The position numbers were made by a program, and so were the translations under genes. This document shows positions 36,337 to 49,055 of a stretch of 64,000 bases of DNA, piece by piece; position 1 is the stretch's first letter, and the number at the start of each line of letters is the position of its first letter. The notes under the pieces are model-generated. The model made no database searches and was not told the origin of the DNA. It saw only the letters and a list, made by a program, of their open reading frames with translations. Origin of the DNA: Antennarius striatus (lineage: Eukaryota; Chordata; Actinopteri; Lophiiformes; Antennariidae); assembly GCF_040054535.1 (NCBI RefSeq), contig NC_090779.1:26587001-26651000 (forward strand), read 5' to 3'.

Positions 36337-36455
36337 TGTGTGTGTGTGTGTGTACGTGTGTGTGTGTTTGTGTGTGTGTGTACGTGTGTGTGTGTGTGTG
36401 TACGTGTGTGTGTGTTTGTGTGTTTGTGTACGTGTGTGTGTGTTTGTGTGTGTGT

Positions 36456-36493
<38 letters not shown>
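36208..36493 (+). repeat. (GT)n microsatellite with regular TACG interruptions
   Basis: About 285 bp of GT repeats broken by TGTACGTG roughly every 20-35 bp and by TTTG variants. The interruptions are themselves alternating purine-pyrimidine. Confidence 0.95.
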
Positions 36494-36495
<2 letters not shown>

Positions 36496-37090
36496 AGCAG
36501 ACACGCAGCAGTGTGATAAAAACTTTTCCTTGACGATCAAATTCTTGGATGTATTTTACAGAATCAAATAGAATTACTGGATTTCAAACTAAAATAATAT
36601 CAAATAAGTGTTAACATGTGAAATTCTGTCAGATTGAAGTAAATAAAATATCAATGAGATGTTATGTCTGCCTTTTAACCAGACCGATTCCTACAACTCC
36701 GTGTCAGGACATTTTATCCACCTCATGGTTTTATTACATAAGGACAGTATAAAATAATACACCATCAGCAAAGGCGTTACTGTCATATTAAATAACATCA
36801 TTAGATTAAAATCAATTTGAACAATGAAAGCTCAATGCTATCACTTCTACATGCACCGTCATTAACCTCAATAGTCTGCGGAAGAAACGCTTTGCTCAAA
36901 CCGAGGAAAATAAACTCGGTCAAAATCAGACGATTACACCAAGTTCTAGACTTTGGTCATATTGTAATTAACTAGTCAGCTGAGTGAGTTCTCAATTGCT
37001 GGGATTTTCCAGACGCGATCATGTGATCAACCCGGAAACCGGACTGACGTCCAGAGAAAGAGAGTCGTGTTCTTGAACGCAACTCGTACA
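36494..37090. other. region upstream of rnf141; nothing recognised
   Basis: AT-rich non-coding sequence between the (GT)n tract and the likely rnf141 promoter. Confidence 0.4.
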
Positions 37091-37191
37091 CCCAGGCAGT
37101 GACGTCGGGGGCGCGCAATGCCGTCATCAAACTGCGACTGTGTAGTGTCAACAAAGCAAAAAGCTAACAGCCGAGCTGCTTGTGAAGTTCG
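37035..37191 (+). promoter_or_regulatory. likely rnf141 promoter and non-coding first exon
   Basis: CpG-rich segment with two CRE-like motifs (CTGACGTCC near 37044 and GTGACGTCGG near 37099) and GGGGGCGCGC. It is followed by a leader ending in a good donor (AAGTTCG|GTAAGATAA, cut after 37191). The first coding exon of rnf141 has an acceptor just before it (CATTTCCCAGCAG, about 38167-38178). A non-coding exon 1 spliced to the exon with the ATG fits the rnf141 pattern. This is inference from position and splice signals. Confidence 0.5.
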
Positions 37192-37435
37192 GTAAGATAA
37201 CAAGTTTCATTGATATTTAATCAATCATCTTAATAAATATTAATCACGTTAGATACACTAACGAGCTGCTCCTCCGTACAAACCGCTGAGAATCGGTTGT
37301 TTCGCTGCTGCTAAGATGAGCCAAACGGGATGGGAAGCTGCTGCTAGCTGCTGCCCGAAAAATGATGTCACCCGATTTAAATGAAGTCAAAACAAGAACC
37401 GGTTCAGTTTGGAGTCGAACCGTAACGTGGTAAAT

Positions 37436-37545
37436 AAGTCAGGGTAAATCATAAGTCAGGGTAAATCATAAGTCAGGGTAAATCATAAGTCAGGGTAAAT
37501 CATAAGTCAGGGTAAATCATAAGTCAGGGTAAATCATAAGTCACA
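37436..37545 (+). repeat. 17-bp minisatellite
   Basis: Six to seven near-perfect copies of AAGTCAGGGTAAATCAT in the presumed first intron of rnf141. Confidence 0.9.
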
Positions 37546-37654
37546 GTGTCTCGTATTTGTTCTTCTTACACGCTAAAAAAGATTTACGTTGTTAAATGCT
37601 GTCAGTTTCGTCAGGAAGTGTTGAAGGAGAAAGTTTCTGATGTCAGCGCTTCGC

Positions 37655-37748
37655 CGTTAGCTTTAACCGTTAGCTTTAACCGTTAGCTTTAGCCGTTAGC
37701 TTTAGCCGTTAGCTTTAGCCGTTAGCTTTAGCCGTTAGCTTTAGCCGT
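37655..37748 (+). repeat. 13-bp minisatellite
   Basis: About seven copies of CCGTTAGCTTTAG (or TTTAA) in tandem, same presumed intron. Confidence 0.9.
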
Positions 37749-37975
37749 CCGTTCTGTTTAAAACGAGGTAAGTGGAGATAAATATATCTAAACAACATTT
37801 AGATGTTTCTGGTTCAGAAGAATTCTGCTCCGTGACCCTGTTCACCGGGACTCATCCGGTCCAGCATCTCGAGGAGCTTTAGTTCTCAGAGATGCTGTCA
37901 GACCTGCAGGACATCAAGCAGGTTCAAACATGTCAGGTGTACAAGTGGAGGCCTCAGCTGTGACAGTAATGACCT

Positions 37976-38004
37976 TATTATATTATATTATATTATATTA
38001 TATT
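37976..38004 (+). repeat. (TATTA)n microsatellite
   Basis: Five to six TTATA pentamers. Confidence 0.85.
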
Positions 38005-38221
38005 CTACATGTGTCTTTGGCAGTCTGTATTCACACAGATTGTTCCAGACTTTTCTGCTACAACTGACACCTCCAGAATTTAAATGATTCAAAAACAAAG
38101 AAATGCTGTGGAAACTCTTAATTTTGTAAGAAAGGAATCTATGAGAAAATCACAGCTTGTGCCTTCATTTCCCAGCAGGCAGTGTGATCTGGAGGAGCTT
38201 CCTGTTCCTGCGGCTGACGGG

Positions 38222-40922
<2,701 letters not shown>

Positions 40923-41118
40923 CACACACTCCTTCACACACACCCCTGAGCCGGTAGAGGACCAGGGAAGAACCCGTACAACAAAACGTCACTTTCACCT
41001 GGGGAGAGAACTTTTTTTCCTGTGGGGTAAAAACCTGGGGCAGCAGGGTCTCCTGCTCTTTAAGGCCACAAGGGTGGAAAATGAAACAGTCCAAAAAAAG
41101 TCTTCAGATGTTCTTTGT

Positions 41119-41180
41119 TTCAAGTTTATTTATTTTTATATAGCCCAGATTCGCAAACAATGTCTCAAAGGGCTTAAACC
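41119..41180 (-). mobile_element. L2-like LINE 3'-terminal scrap
   Basis: Matches the terminus at 57258-57320: CAAGTTTATTTATTTTTATA, TAGCCCAGATTCGCAAACAA, TGTCTCAAAGGGCTT. Conserved ends of this type belong to fish L2-group LINEs and their SINE partners. Confidence 0.6.
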
Positions 41181-41560
41181 ACACCAACCACACCTGTTCC
41201 CCAGGCGTGGTTGGTGTCGTGCTCCATGACCGCTTCTGGTTCTATGTTCAGTATCTAATCTGCTGGATTAAATCCTAACTCATTCATGTAATTTTCAGAA
41301 TAACCAGAAATCCAGTATTTCCAGGTTTGTTTCATTGACGGTGAAGAAGATGCTGTCACATCAATGGTTTTACATGCTCCTCCTACAGGGGGCGCTACAT
41401 GAGAAGGTCAAGAGTTTCACTTCTGTGTGAGAAACACAAGCCTACTGTCTCCAGCTGTTAGTTTAGTTTAGCATGAAGTGTTGAAATGGGTGGAAACAAC
41501 AATCCAGGTCCTTAAACCTCCTGAATCCCCTCTGAAGCACCAACACACATTTAGATTGGT
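41181..41560. other. no recognised feature
   Basis: Ordinary non-coding sequence downstream of rnf141. A terminal poly(A) signal for rnf141 is not obvious. Confidence 0.4.
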
Positions 41561-41562
41561 TT

Positions 41563-41755
41563 TTAGGGTTAGGGTTAGGATTAGGGTCAGGATTAGGGTT
41601 AGGATTAGGGTCAGGATTAGGGTTAGGGGTTAGGGTCAGGATTAGGGTTAGGATTAGGGTCAGGATTAGGTTCAGGATTAGGTTCAGGATTAGGTTCAGG
41701 ATTAGGGTCAGGATTAGGATTAGGGTCAGGATTAGGGTCTGGGTTAGGTGGGACT
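41563..41755 (+). repeat. telomere-like degenerate repeat (TTAGGG variants)
   Basis: Tandem 6-bp units mixing TTAGGG, ATTAGG, TCAGGA and GTTAGG for about 190 bp. Smaller similar patches lie at 3484-3499, 43645-43676, 53348-53385 and 57780-57885. The pattern is too mixed to be a recent telomere insertion. Confidence 0.8.
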
Positions 41756-42049
41756 GCTGAACAAAAGACAAATTTTTTCCAGTTTGACCCAAAAACCTTT
41801 CTCTTCTGCTTCAGCCACAGATATAACAGACGGTTTCTGACAGATGTGTTTCCCACCCTGTAAACTTCAACCTACATGTTTCCATCACATGATGTGTAAA
41901 ATTTTTGTGATCCGATGTTCAGAGTTCCAGTTTAGAACGTGATTGTCTTTCTGGGGATAAATATTTAATTTTTTATGATTTCTGTGATGATTTATGGTAT
42001 AAAAGCCATAAATTGTCATCAGTGCTGTTTTAATCTTTTTAACGATGCA

Positions 42050-43579
42050 CAGTGGTATGAAAACGTTTGGGCACCCCTGATAATTTTTCAGATTTTCCTT
42101 TATAAATCACTGGTTATTCGGATCAACAATTTCAGTTAAATACATTATATAGCAGACAAACACAGTGATGTTTGAGAAGTGAAATGAAGTTTATATGATT
42201 TACAGAAAGTGTGCAATAATTATTTAAACTAAAGTAAGCAGGTGCAGAAATTTTAGCACCCTTGATGTTTTATTGATATGAATAACTTTAGCACCAATTA
42301 TTGGAACAAAAAAAATAGTTAAGTGAAGCTCATTGACCGTTGACCTACATACAAAGGTGAAGTTAATCATGAGAAAGGGTAGTTGGCCAGTTGTAAGTTT
42401 GATGTCCTTTTTGCATTTTCTATGAAGAGCGCAACAGAGGAGTCTCAAAACAACTCACATGACCTGAAAACAAAGATCGTTCAACATCATGCTTTAGGGG
42501 AAGGATGCAAAAAGCTAGCTCAGAGATTTCTGCTGTCAGTTTCCACTGAGAGGAACGTAGTGAGGAAATGGAGGAACACAGGAACAGTTCTAGTTAGGGT
42601 CCGGATTGAAAGGCCCAGAAAAATATCAGATAAGCAGAGGCGACGGATGGTGAGAACAGTCAGTCATCTCACAGACCAGCTCCACAGACCTACAACATCA
42701 TCTCTCTGCAGATGGTGTCACTGTGCATCGTTCAACTACTCGACACACGTTGTGCAAAGGGATGCTCTGTGGAAGAACGACGTGGGAGAAACAGTCTGCA
42801 CACATGACAGTCTCTTGAGGTGTGTTCAAGAACATTTGGACAAACCAGCTTCAGTTTGGAATGAGGTTCTCTGTACTGATGGAACTAATGTTGAGTTATT
42901 TAAACATAAGACGCGGTACGCATCGCAGATGAAGAAAACAGCGTTATAAAAACAAACACTTGATTCAAACGTGGTGCATTTGTGGTGGTTCCATCATGCT
43001 GTGGGGGTGTGTCCAGTGGCATTCTTATTAAAGGTCACATGGATTCCAGTCCATATCAGCAGATTCTAAAAATGTTTAAGAATCAGTGACGGGGCCGGAT
43101 ATGTCAACAGGACAGCGACCCTAAGCGCTGTTTAGATTCTACTAAGACATTCATGCAGAGGAACAAGTAAATGTTCTGGAATAGACATCTCACTCCTGGA
43201 CCTGAACATCAAAAATTTGTGGTGTGATATAAAGCGGGCTGATCATGCTGGTAACCATCAAACTAATCCAACTGGAGAAGTGTTGTGAAGACAAATCGTC
43301 AAAAATACTTTCAAACAAAATTTAAACCCTCATTGGAAGCTCTAGACTGAATTCAGAGACTGTTTTTCTGAAAAAACAGGCTCTACTAAATATTGATGAC
43401 ATTTTTGTCTCCAGGTGCCCAAATTTATCCACCTGCCTACTTTTGTGTACGTAATTATTGCACACTTTTTGTAAACCCTATAAACTTCTGTGTTCATCTG
43501 ATCGGATTTATTTAACTGGAATTGTTGATTCAAACCAGTGATTTATAAAGGAAAATGTGGAAAACTTTTCATCCCACTG
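42050..43579 (+). mobile_element. Tc1/mariner-type DNA transposon, degenerate
   Basis: Long terminal inverted repeats begin CAGTGGTATGAAAACGTTTG (42050) and end with the complementary AAAACTTTTCATCCCACTG (43579). Matching inner parts (TTTATAAATCACTGGTTATT against ACCAGTGATTTATAAAGG) put the repeats at about 90 bp. The right flank is TA as expected; the left flank is CA, probably a mutated TA. The middle carries a broken transposase. Length about 1.5 kb, normal for the family. Confidence 0.9.
42383..43345 (+). pseudogene. Tc1-like transposase remnant
   Basis: The open part (42383-42949, 188 residues) has a helix-turn-helix start (DLKTKIVQHHALGEGCKKLA), a second basic DNA-binding portion, and the region of the first catalytic Asp (VLCTDGTNVELFKHKTRY, where functional relatives have WTDE). 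Downstream pieces, including VHLWWF-type and NLWCDIK-type motifs, lie in shifted frames with stops. It is inactive. Confidence 0.85.
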
Positions 43580-43581
43580 TA

Positions 43582-44480
43582 ACTCTACTGAGTTCTTTTG
43601 AATCCTTTTGCTGTAGACATGTTTTACTTTACATTTGTCTGCTTTGGGTTAGGGTTAAAGGTTAGGGGTTAGGGATTCACGGGGGCCGGCAGCTCTGAAG
43701 CTAAAAGTTGTGATTTATCAAAACTGTGTCCTAAAGAATTTTATAAAATGTGAAAATATAGAACACTATTTTAGATTATTTCAACATGCTATGATGAAGA
43801 ATTCTAATTAAGTATTTAGATAATTTATTAAAATACATTTTCATTGTTTTCCAAACATAAAACATCTCCAAACAATTGTTGAAGCCTTTTCATTGGACAG
43901 ACGCGTTTTCCTGTAGATATTTAATTTATGTTCATTTAATACTTGCTAAACATGTGGTTCTAATTTGACTGGAGGTAGTTGTTGGTTGATAGTGCTGACA
44001 CATATTGTTCTCTTTACATTGTCTTGGTGACTGTACACAACAACAGATGATTTGACCTCTGGTGGAATCCTCCGAGTGGAGCTGAGATCAGACACAAAAC
44101 GTCTGTTTGGCTCATTTAAAATACCGTACATGAGACAAGGTTGTAATTTATGATTATATAAGATTTAAGGCATGAAAATGATTACAATACTGTTTTCTTA
44201 TGGACAACTGTATATCATGAATGAGTGTAAAGAGCTGCTGTGAAATTATTTCATCCTTACTGTATTACCCTGAAAAAGTAGATTCTCACTTTGCACTTTA
44301 TGATCAGTGACAGAAGGCTGAAACCACTTCACAGCTTTTATTTGCTTAATTTTTAAAAATGCCTTGTTTACAGTTCATGGAAGTATTTTTAATCCTATTT
44401 TAATGTGCAAAGTATGACATGAAGTAAAAACTAATATGCTATTATTTTATTTGTCGGTGATTTTATTGATCATTGAGGTA
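43582..44480. other. no recognised feature
   Basis: AT-rich non-coding sequence with a small telomere-like patch at 43645-43676. Confidence 0.4.
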
Positions 44481-44482
44481 AC

Positions 44483-44552
44483 TGTGTGTGTGTGTGTGTG
44501 TGCGCGCGCGCGCGCGCGTGCGCGTGTGTGTGCGTGCGTGTGTGCGCGCACA
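44483..44552 (+). repeat. alternating (TG)n(CG)n tract
   Basis: About 10 TG, then about 9 CG, then mixed TG/CG units, continuously alternating purine and pyrimidine, followed by TATATATACACACGTATG. This is a strong Z-DNA-forming composition. Confidence 0.9.
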
Positions 44553-44649
44553 GTATATATATACACACGTATGTGTGTATGTACATACTCTACCCAGAGA
44601 TGGACAGAGTACTTGACCCCAGTACTTGAGTAAGAGTACAAATACTCCT

Positions 44650-45001
44650 GGGCGGCGCAGTGGTTACCGATGCCGCGTCACAACACGGCGGACCCGGGTT
44701 TGGGTCCCACTCTGTGTGGAGTTCTCATGCTCTCCCCGTGTCTGGGGGGGTTCTCTCCGGGTTCTCCGGCTTCCTCCCCCCTCCCAAAAGCATGCGCTTC
44801 AGGTTGATTGGCCGTTCCAAATGTCCCGTAGGAATGAGTGTGTGTGTACATGGTTGTATGTCTTTGTGTGTGGCTCCGCGGTGCACTGGCGTCGTGCCCG
44901 AAGTGTCCCCCGCCTCACGCCCTATGCCGCCGAGATGGGCTCCGGCTCCCTGTGACCCGCTGCGGCGGATACAGCGGTGGTGATCTGAAGATGACTGACT
45001 G
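44650..45001 (+). mobile_element. tRNA-like SINE nested in the hAT element
   Basis: The head is GGGCGGCGCAGTGGTTACCG with a B-box-like CGGGTTTGGGTCCC. The body has TCTGTGTGGAGTTCTCATGC and TCTCTCCGGGTTCTCCGGCT. The tail is GATGACTGACTG. Flanking 12-bp duplications ACAAATACTCCT (44638-44649) and ACAAATACTTCT (45002-45013) differ at one base. It splits the hAT sequence cleanly. Confidence 0.85.
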
Positions 45002-45711
45002 ACAAATACTTCTGGTCAAAATTTACTCTGCTACAAGAGTAGCCCAGTCAATACATTACTTGAGTAAGAGTAAAAAAGTACTTGCTTTTAAATGTACTTA
45101 AGTATTCATGAGTAAATGCTTTTAAATGTACCAAAAGTGAGAGTAAATTCCTTTTTTTTATCTTTGATGAGAATGGACCTGACTGAATTACTGTCATTTT
45201 ACAGTTTTATATATAGTACCTTGTATGTCTTGTTTCAGAGAAAACTCTTTGAAACCACCTGCACTGATGTTCTTGCCTGTAGAACCATCATGTTATACTG
45301 AACCAAGCCTTCCCCAACATCTATAACAATGGAAATAACATTAATGGCATCATCAAAGAGGACTATTCTGTCCTTTTCACATTTTATTAAACAACCCCCC
45401 CTTCCATACACACACAAGACCAAATGGAGCCATACAGGCCCAACCAACTGGTTTAACTGGGGACCAACTGGAACCCCTGAAGGACACCCTGGTGGACCAC
45501 TGGTTGAGAACCACTGCTTTACAACAAACTAAATCTGCTTTCAACAACTCAATGTTTACAGGAAGGACATATCCCAGGACCACAATATTTGTCTCCCCCA
45601 GACTGTCTGTCTCCCCCCCCCCCCAGTCTGTGTGCCTCTGTGGCCCTGTGTCCTCCAGTCTCTGTCAGTCTGTAAAATGAAGTGACCAGAGGTCTCTAGG
45701 TGTGACTTTTG

Positions 45712-45900
45712 TCAGTTTTTCTTCAGCGAACACAATAAGCATTTGAAAATGTACTTTTTCTTGTCTGAGTCTCCGTTGTCCTTTTTCACTTCTACAAACT
45801 CGAACATGTCTTTAAGATGAGTCCGTGGGTTTTCTTCCTCCGCCTCATTAAACTCATCATGTTCATCAGATCCAACGGAGGCTTCTTCTTCCCTCGCCAC
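45712..45900 (-). pseudogene. hAT transposase N-terminal remnant
   Basis: 62-residue frame starting with an acidic leader (MAREEEASVGSDEHDEFNEA) and ending KKKYIFKCLLCSLKKN. The KCLLC motif is how BED zinc-finger domains of this hAT group begin. The second half of the finger and the catalytic domain are missing. Confidence 0.6.
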
Positions 45901-46214
45901 CGCGGTCTAGTTTTGAGCTGATTGGGTAGGGAATGACGTATTTCCGCTTTTACGTAAATCCCAGTTGAGAACGTGTACTGTGATAGGTTTCCTTCTTTGA
46001 CGAACGCTGCGTGTGGCCAATTGCATTGGGGGGGGTGGGGTGGGGCAAAAAAACAACGGGCAAACCTAAAAGTAACGAGTATTCATGAGCCTTCTCAGAA
46101 ATTAACTCGAGTAAGAGGAAAAATCTTTGCCTTGGAAATGTATTCGAGTAAGAGTAATAAGTATAAAAGAATTCTAGTATTTGAGTAAAGTAAAAATCCT
46201 CAGAATCTGTTTGT

Positions 46215-46712
46215 CTGTGTAGGTTCTCAGTCGTCCAGGTCATGGTTATCCAAAAGCTGTTGAGTCGATCCACTGGACGTTAAGAACGTTCTTGAAGACG
46301 TTTGGTCTCTCATCCAAGAGACTTCTTCAGTTCAGAGAGTGGCTGATCATGTCCCAGATTATTAACCCTGTGGGGTCTCAGAAGAGCAATCTGGTGTAAG
46401 CAGTTAAATGCAGCGAGGAATGCTCAGATGTCTACATAGGAGAAACCAAACAACCACTACACAGTCTGACCCCACCCCACAGGGTTAATAATCTGACCCC
46501 ACCCCACAGGGTTAATAATCTGACCCCACCCCACAGGGTTAATAATCTGACCCCACCCCACAGGGTTAATAATCTGACCCCACCCCACAGGGTTAATAAT
46601 CTGGGAAATGATCAGCCACCCTCTAAACTGAAGAAGTCTCTTGGATGAGAGACGAAACGTCTTCCAGAACGTTCTTAACGTCCAGTGGATCGACTTAACA
46701 GCTTTTGGATAT
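46215..46712 (+). mobile_element. Penelope-like element remnant with inverted terminal repeats
   Basis: Two inverted arms of about 120 bp (about 46250-46373 and 46588-46712) share CTTCTTCAGTTCAGAGAGTG / CTCTAAACTGAAGAAG and ATCCAAAAGCTGTTGAGTCG / CGACTTAACAGCTTTTGGAT. Between them 46381-46463 reads CSDVYIGETKQPLH, the GIY-YIG endonuclease signature of Penelope-like elements, preceded by one stop. The right arm contains TTGGATGAGAGACGAAACGT, which resembles the hammerhead ribozyme core reported in the terminal repeats of this group. The reverse transcriptase is deleted. Confidence 0.7.
46463..46602 (+). repeat. 27-bp tandem repeat inside the Penelope-like remnant
   Basis: Five copies of a 27-bp unit (CTGACCCCACCCCACAGGGT then TAATAAT). 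The unit copies the edge of the terminal repeat (ATTATTAACCCTGTGGGG, about 46358-46375, inverted). Confidence 0.9.
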
Positions 46713-46773
46713 CTGTACTTAAATGCAGTACTTAAGTACATTTACTCCGTTACCGTCCACCCCTGACTGTACT

Positions 46774-47690
46774 ACTATACAGTGCTAGTATATATACAGC
46801 AAATTGTTCAAGTTTAGCAGTTGGTTAGCCAATAGGTGGTGCTGTTTCCTCACAGGAATGAGGTTCTACTTGAATCTCCCTGTTCATCTGGATGAGTTCC
46901 TTCTGGTTTCTTCCTCCACCACCAACATGTAATCTAATTTGTCTAATCCGTCACACCCACATGCTTGAAATGTGGGTGTGACGGATTAGTTTTGTAACTG
47001 TGTAGTTAATTAGCATTACAGTATTTAATATAAAGGATTTGTTTATATCATTAGCTTCTGTAAAGGGATTTGGTGATTCAAAATCACTATCAAAGTTTAT
47101 TCATCAAGCCGGGATAAGATCGGGATAAGACATTCCTCTTGTTCAATTTTGTGTTTTGTGGAATTTACAGTGATTACTGGTTTTAAAAAGCCTGAAGATT
47201 GGCTGTAATGCAGCCACACAACGATCAATGAACCCAGAAAACAGCGCTTTGACATGTATTCCATGCATTTTCTGAATAAAACCAAATTTAATTTAATGTG
47301 TTAATCCTTGCTTGCCATATCGTAGTCATATATTATAGGAAATTTATTTATGATTATTGATCCTTGCAGGATTCAAGAAAGCAATAAGAGACATAGATAA
47401 CATGTTCATGCGTGTCTATGTAATATAAATAAACATGTGTGTTCGTGTTCGTGAGTTACGTAGGATGATTAATGCCACTGATAAAAAACAAGGTCTATGT
47501 TGTGAGATAAAAGTCTGAATCCCGTGACGTCATCACAGCAGCACCACCGGACTTCCACTGCTGTTCAACCAGAGCTCCATCAGGCCTGAAATCCAGAGTC
47601 AGGTCCCCCCCACCCACATCAGTGTTGCCCCCCCCAGCCTGTGACATCACCAGAATGTTCACGATCATTACTAAAAAGATTCAAGGTGTG
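46774..47690. other. no recognised gene; one hairpin
   Basis: Non-coding, AT-rich. A perfect 20-bp inverted repeat lies at 46943-46989 (listed separately). Confidence 0.45.
46943..46989. repeat. perfect 20-bp inverted repeat (hairpin)
   Basis: Arms CTAATCCGTCACACCCACAT (46943-46962) and its exact complement (46970-46989), with a 7-nt loop GCTTGAA. No T-run follows and there is no neighbouring gene. Confidence 0.95.
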
Positions 47691-47708
47691 AAGCCTTTAT
47701 TGTGGTGT

Positions 47709-48430
47709 AGAGAACTGGTTTCCTGTTCAGTGAACTGGTTTCCTGTTCAGCGAACTGGTTTCCTGTTTAGCGAACTGGTTTCCTTTTTAGTGAACTGGTT
47801 TCCTGTTTAGCGAACTGGTTTCCTGTTTAGTGAACTGGTTTCCTGTTCAGCGAACTGGTTTCCTGTTCAGTGAACTGGTTTCCTGTTCAGTGAACTGGTT
47901 TCCTGTTCAGCGAACTGGTTTCCTGTTTAGCGAACTGGTTTCCTTTTTAGTGAACTGGTTTCCTGTTTAGCGAACTGGTTTCCTGTTTAGTGAACTGGTT
48001 TCCTGTTCAGCGAACTGGTTTCCTGTTCAGTGAACTGGTTTCCTGTTCAGTGAACTGGTTTCCTGTTCAGCGAACTGGTTTCCTGTTTAGTGAACTGGTT
48101 TCCTGTTCAGCGAACTGGTTTCCTGTTCAGTGAACTGGTTTCCTGTTCAGTGAACTGGTTTCCTGTTCAGCGAACTGGTTTCCTGTTTAGCGAACTGGTT
48201 TCCTGTTCAGTGAACTGGTTTCCTGTTCAGCGAACTGGTTTCCTGTTCAGCGAACTGGTTTCCTGTTTAGTGAACTGGTTTCCTGTTCAGTGAACTGGTT
48301 TCCTGTTCAGCGAACTGGTTTCCTGTTTAGCGAACTGGTTTCCTGTTTAGCGAACTGGTTTCCTGTTCAGCGAACTGGTTTCCTGTTTAGCGAACTGGTT
48401 TCCTGTTTAGCGAACTGGTTTCCTGTTCAT
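47709..48430 (+). repeat. 20-bp minisatellite with higher-order structure
   Basis: About 36 copies with an exact 20-bp period (GAACTGGTTTCCTGTTCAGC). Variation is nearly confined to two C/T positions (TTCAG/TTTAG and AGC/AGT), plus one rarer CTTTTTAG form. The order of variants from 47761 repeats from 47921 for eight units, a 160-bp higher-order duplication. Because the period is not a multiple of three, all frames cycle through one 20-residue pattern. Confidence 0.95.
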
Positions 48431-48535
48431 GAAATTCTGGTGAGAAAAAAGTCATTTAACAAGGAAGATGAGAAAAGGTTAGAAATCCTTTATTTGTCAC
48501 ACAGTTTTATACCATTGTGGCAGCAGAGAAGAGGG

Positions 48536-48615
<80 letters not shown>
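48536..48615 (+). repeat. (CA)n microsatellite
   Basis: About 39 CA dinucleotides, at the 3' end (minus-strand sense) of the LINE fragment that follows. Confidence 0.95.
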
Positions 48616-48616
<1 letters not shown>

Positions 48617-48617
<1 letters not shown>

Positions 48618-49020
48618 GTTGTGAGCAGTGGTGACCGGACAGGAAGTTCCTGTGACAACGTTCCTTCACGCATTTCAGGTGAAGCAACCAATCGCTGAAG
48701 GATCTCTCCAGTGATGTTAACCTGCCCTGCAGGGGGAGCTGTTCTTCATCATTGATGACAGTTTACCCATCATCCTCCTCTCTCCCACCCCCTCCACTGA
48801 GTCCCGGGGGCATCCTGGGACACAGCCCTCCTGATCAGCCTGTCCAGTCTCCTCCTGTCGCCGCAGTGATGCTGCTCCCCTGCAGACCCCCCATGGAAAA
48901 TAGCCCAGGCCACCACGGTGTCAAGTAAGGTCTTCAGGAGTGCCCCCCCTCCAAAAGACCTCAGCCTCCTGAGCAGATAGTCTGCTCTGACCCTTCTGTA
49001 CAGCACATTGAGGCTGTTGG
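48617..49020 (-). mobile_element. non-LTR retrotransposon C-terminal fragment
   Basis: The minus-strand frame reads VLYRRVRADYLLRRLRSFGG, LLDTVVAWAIFHGG, RRLDRLIRRA and, in another frame nearer the end, CVKERCHRNFLSGHH. These correspond to the conserved C-terminal tail of fish LINE reverse transcriptases (relatives read LYKKGQSRLFFLRRLRSF and VVASAIFFAV). Stops and frame changes show that it is dead. The exact clade is not certain. Confidence 0.6.
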
Positions 49021-49055
49021 TCTAGTCCCGTTTATTGTTCACAAACGATGACAAT

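Larger units (their letters stand above)
44595..46765 (-). mobile_element. hAT DNA transposon, internally deleted, with nested insertions
   Basis: Ends are CAGAGATGGACAGAGTACTT (44595) and, inverted, TTACCGTCCACCCCTG (46765), giving CAGRGRTGGACRG-type termini with many GTACTTGAGTA repeats just inside, a familiar fish hAT pattern. The flanking octamers ACTCTACC (44587-44594) and ACTGTACT (46766-46773) match at 6 of 8, fitting an old 8-bp target duplication. A short transposase remnant lies at 45712-45900 (-). A SINE (44650-45001) and a Penelope-like remnant (about 46215-46712) are nested inside. Confidence 0.7.

Noticed and set aside
36091-36571. Several frames of 107-149 residues
   Set aside because: Readings through the interrupted (GT)n tract.
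44650-44720. Possible tRNA gene from the tRNA-like head
   Set aside because: A tRNA-like promoter is followed by a SINE body and flanked by target duplications; no cloverleaf that I can complete.
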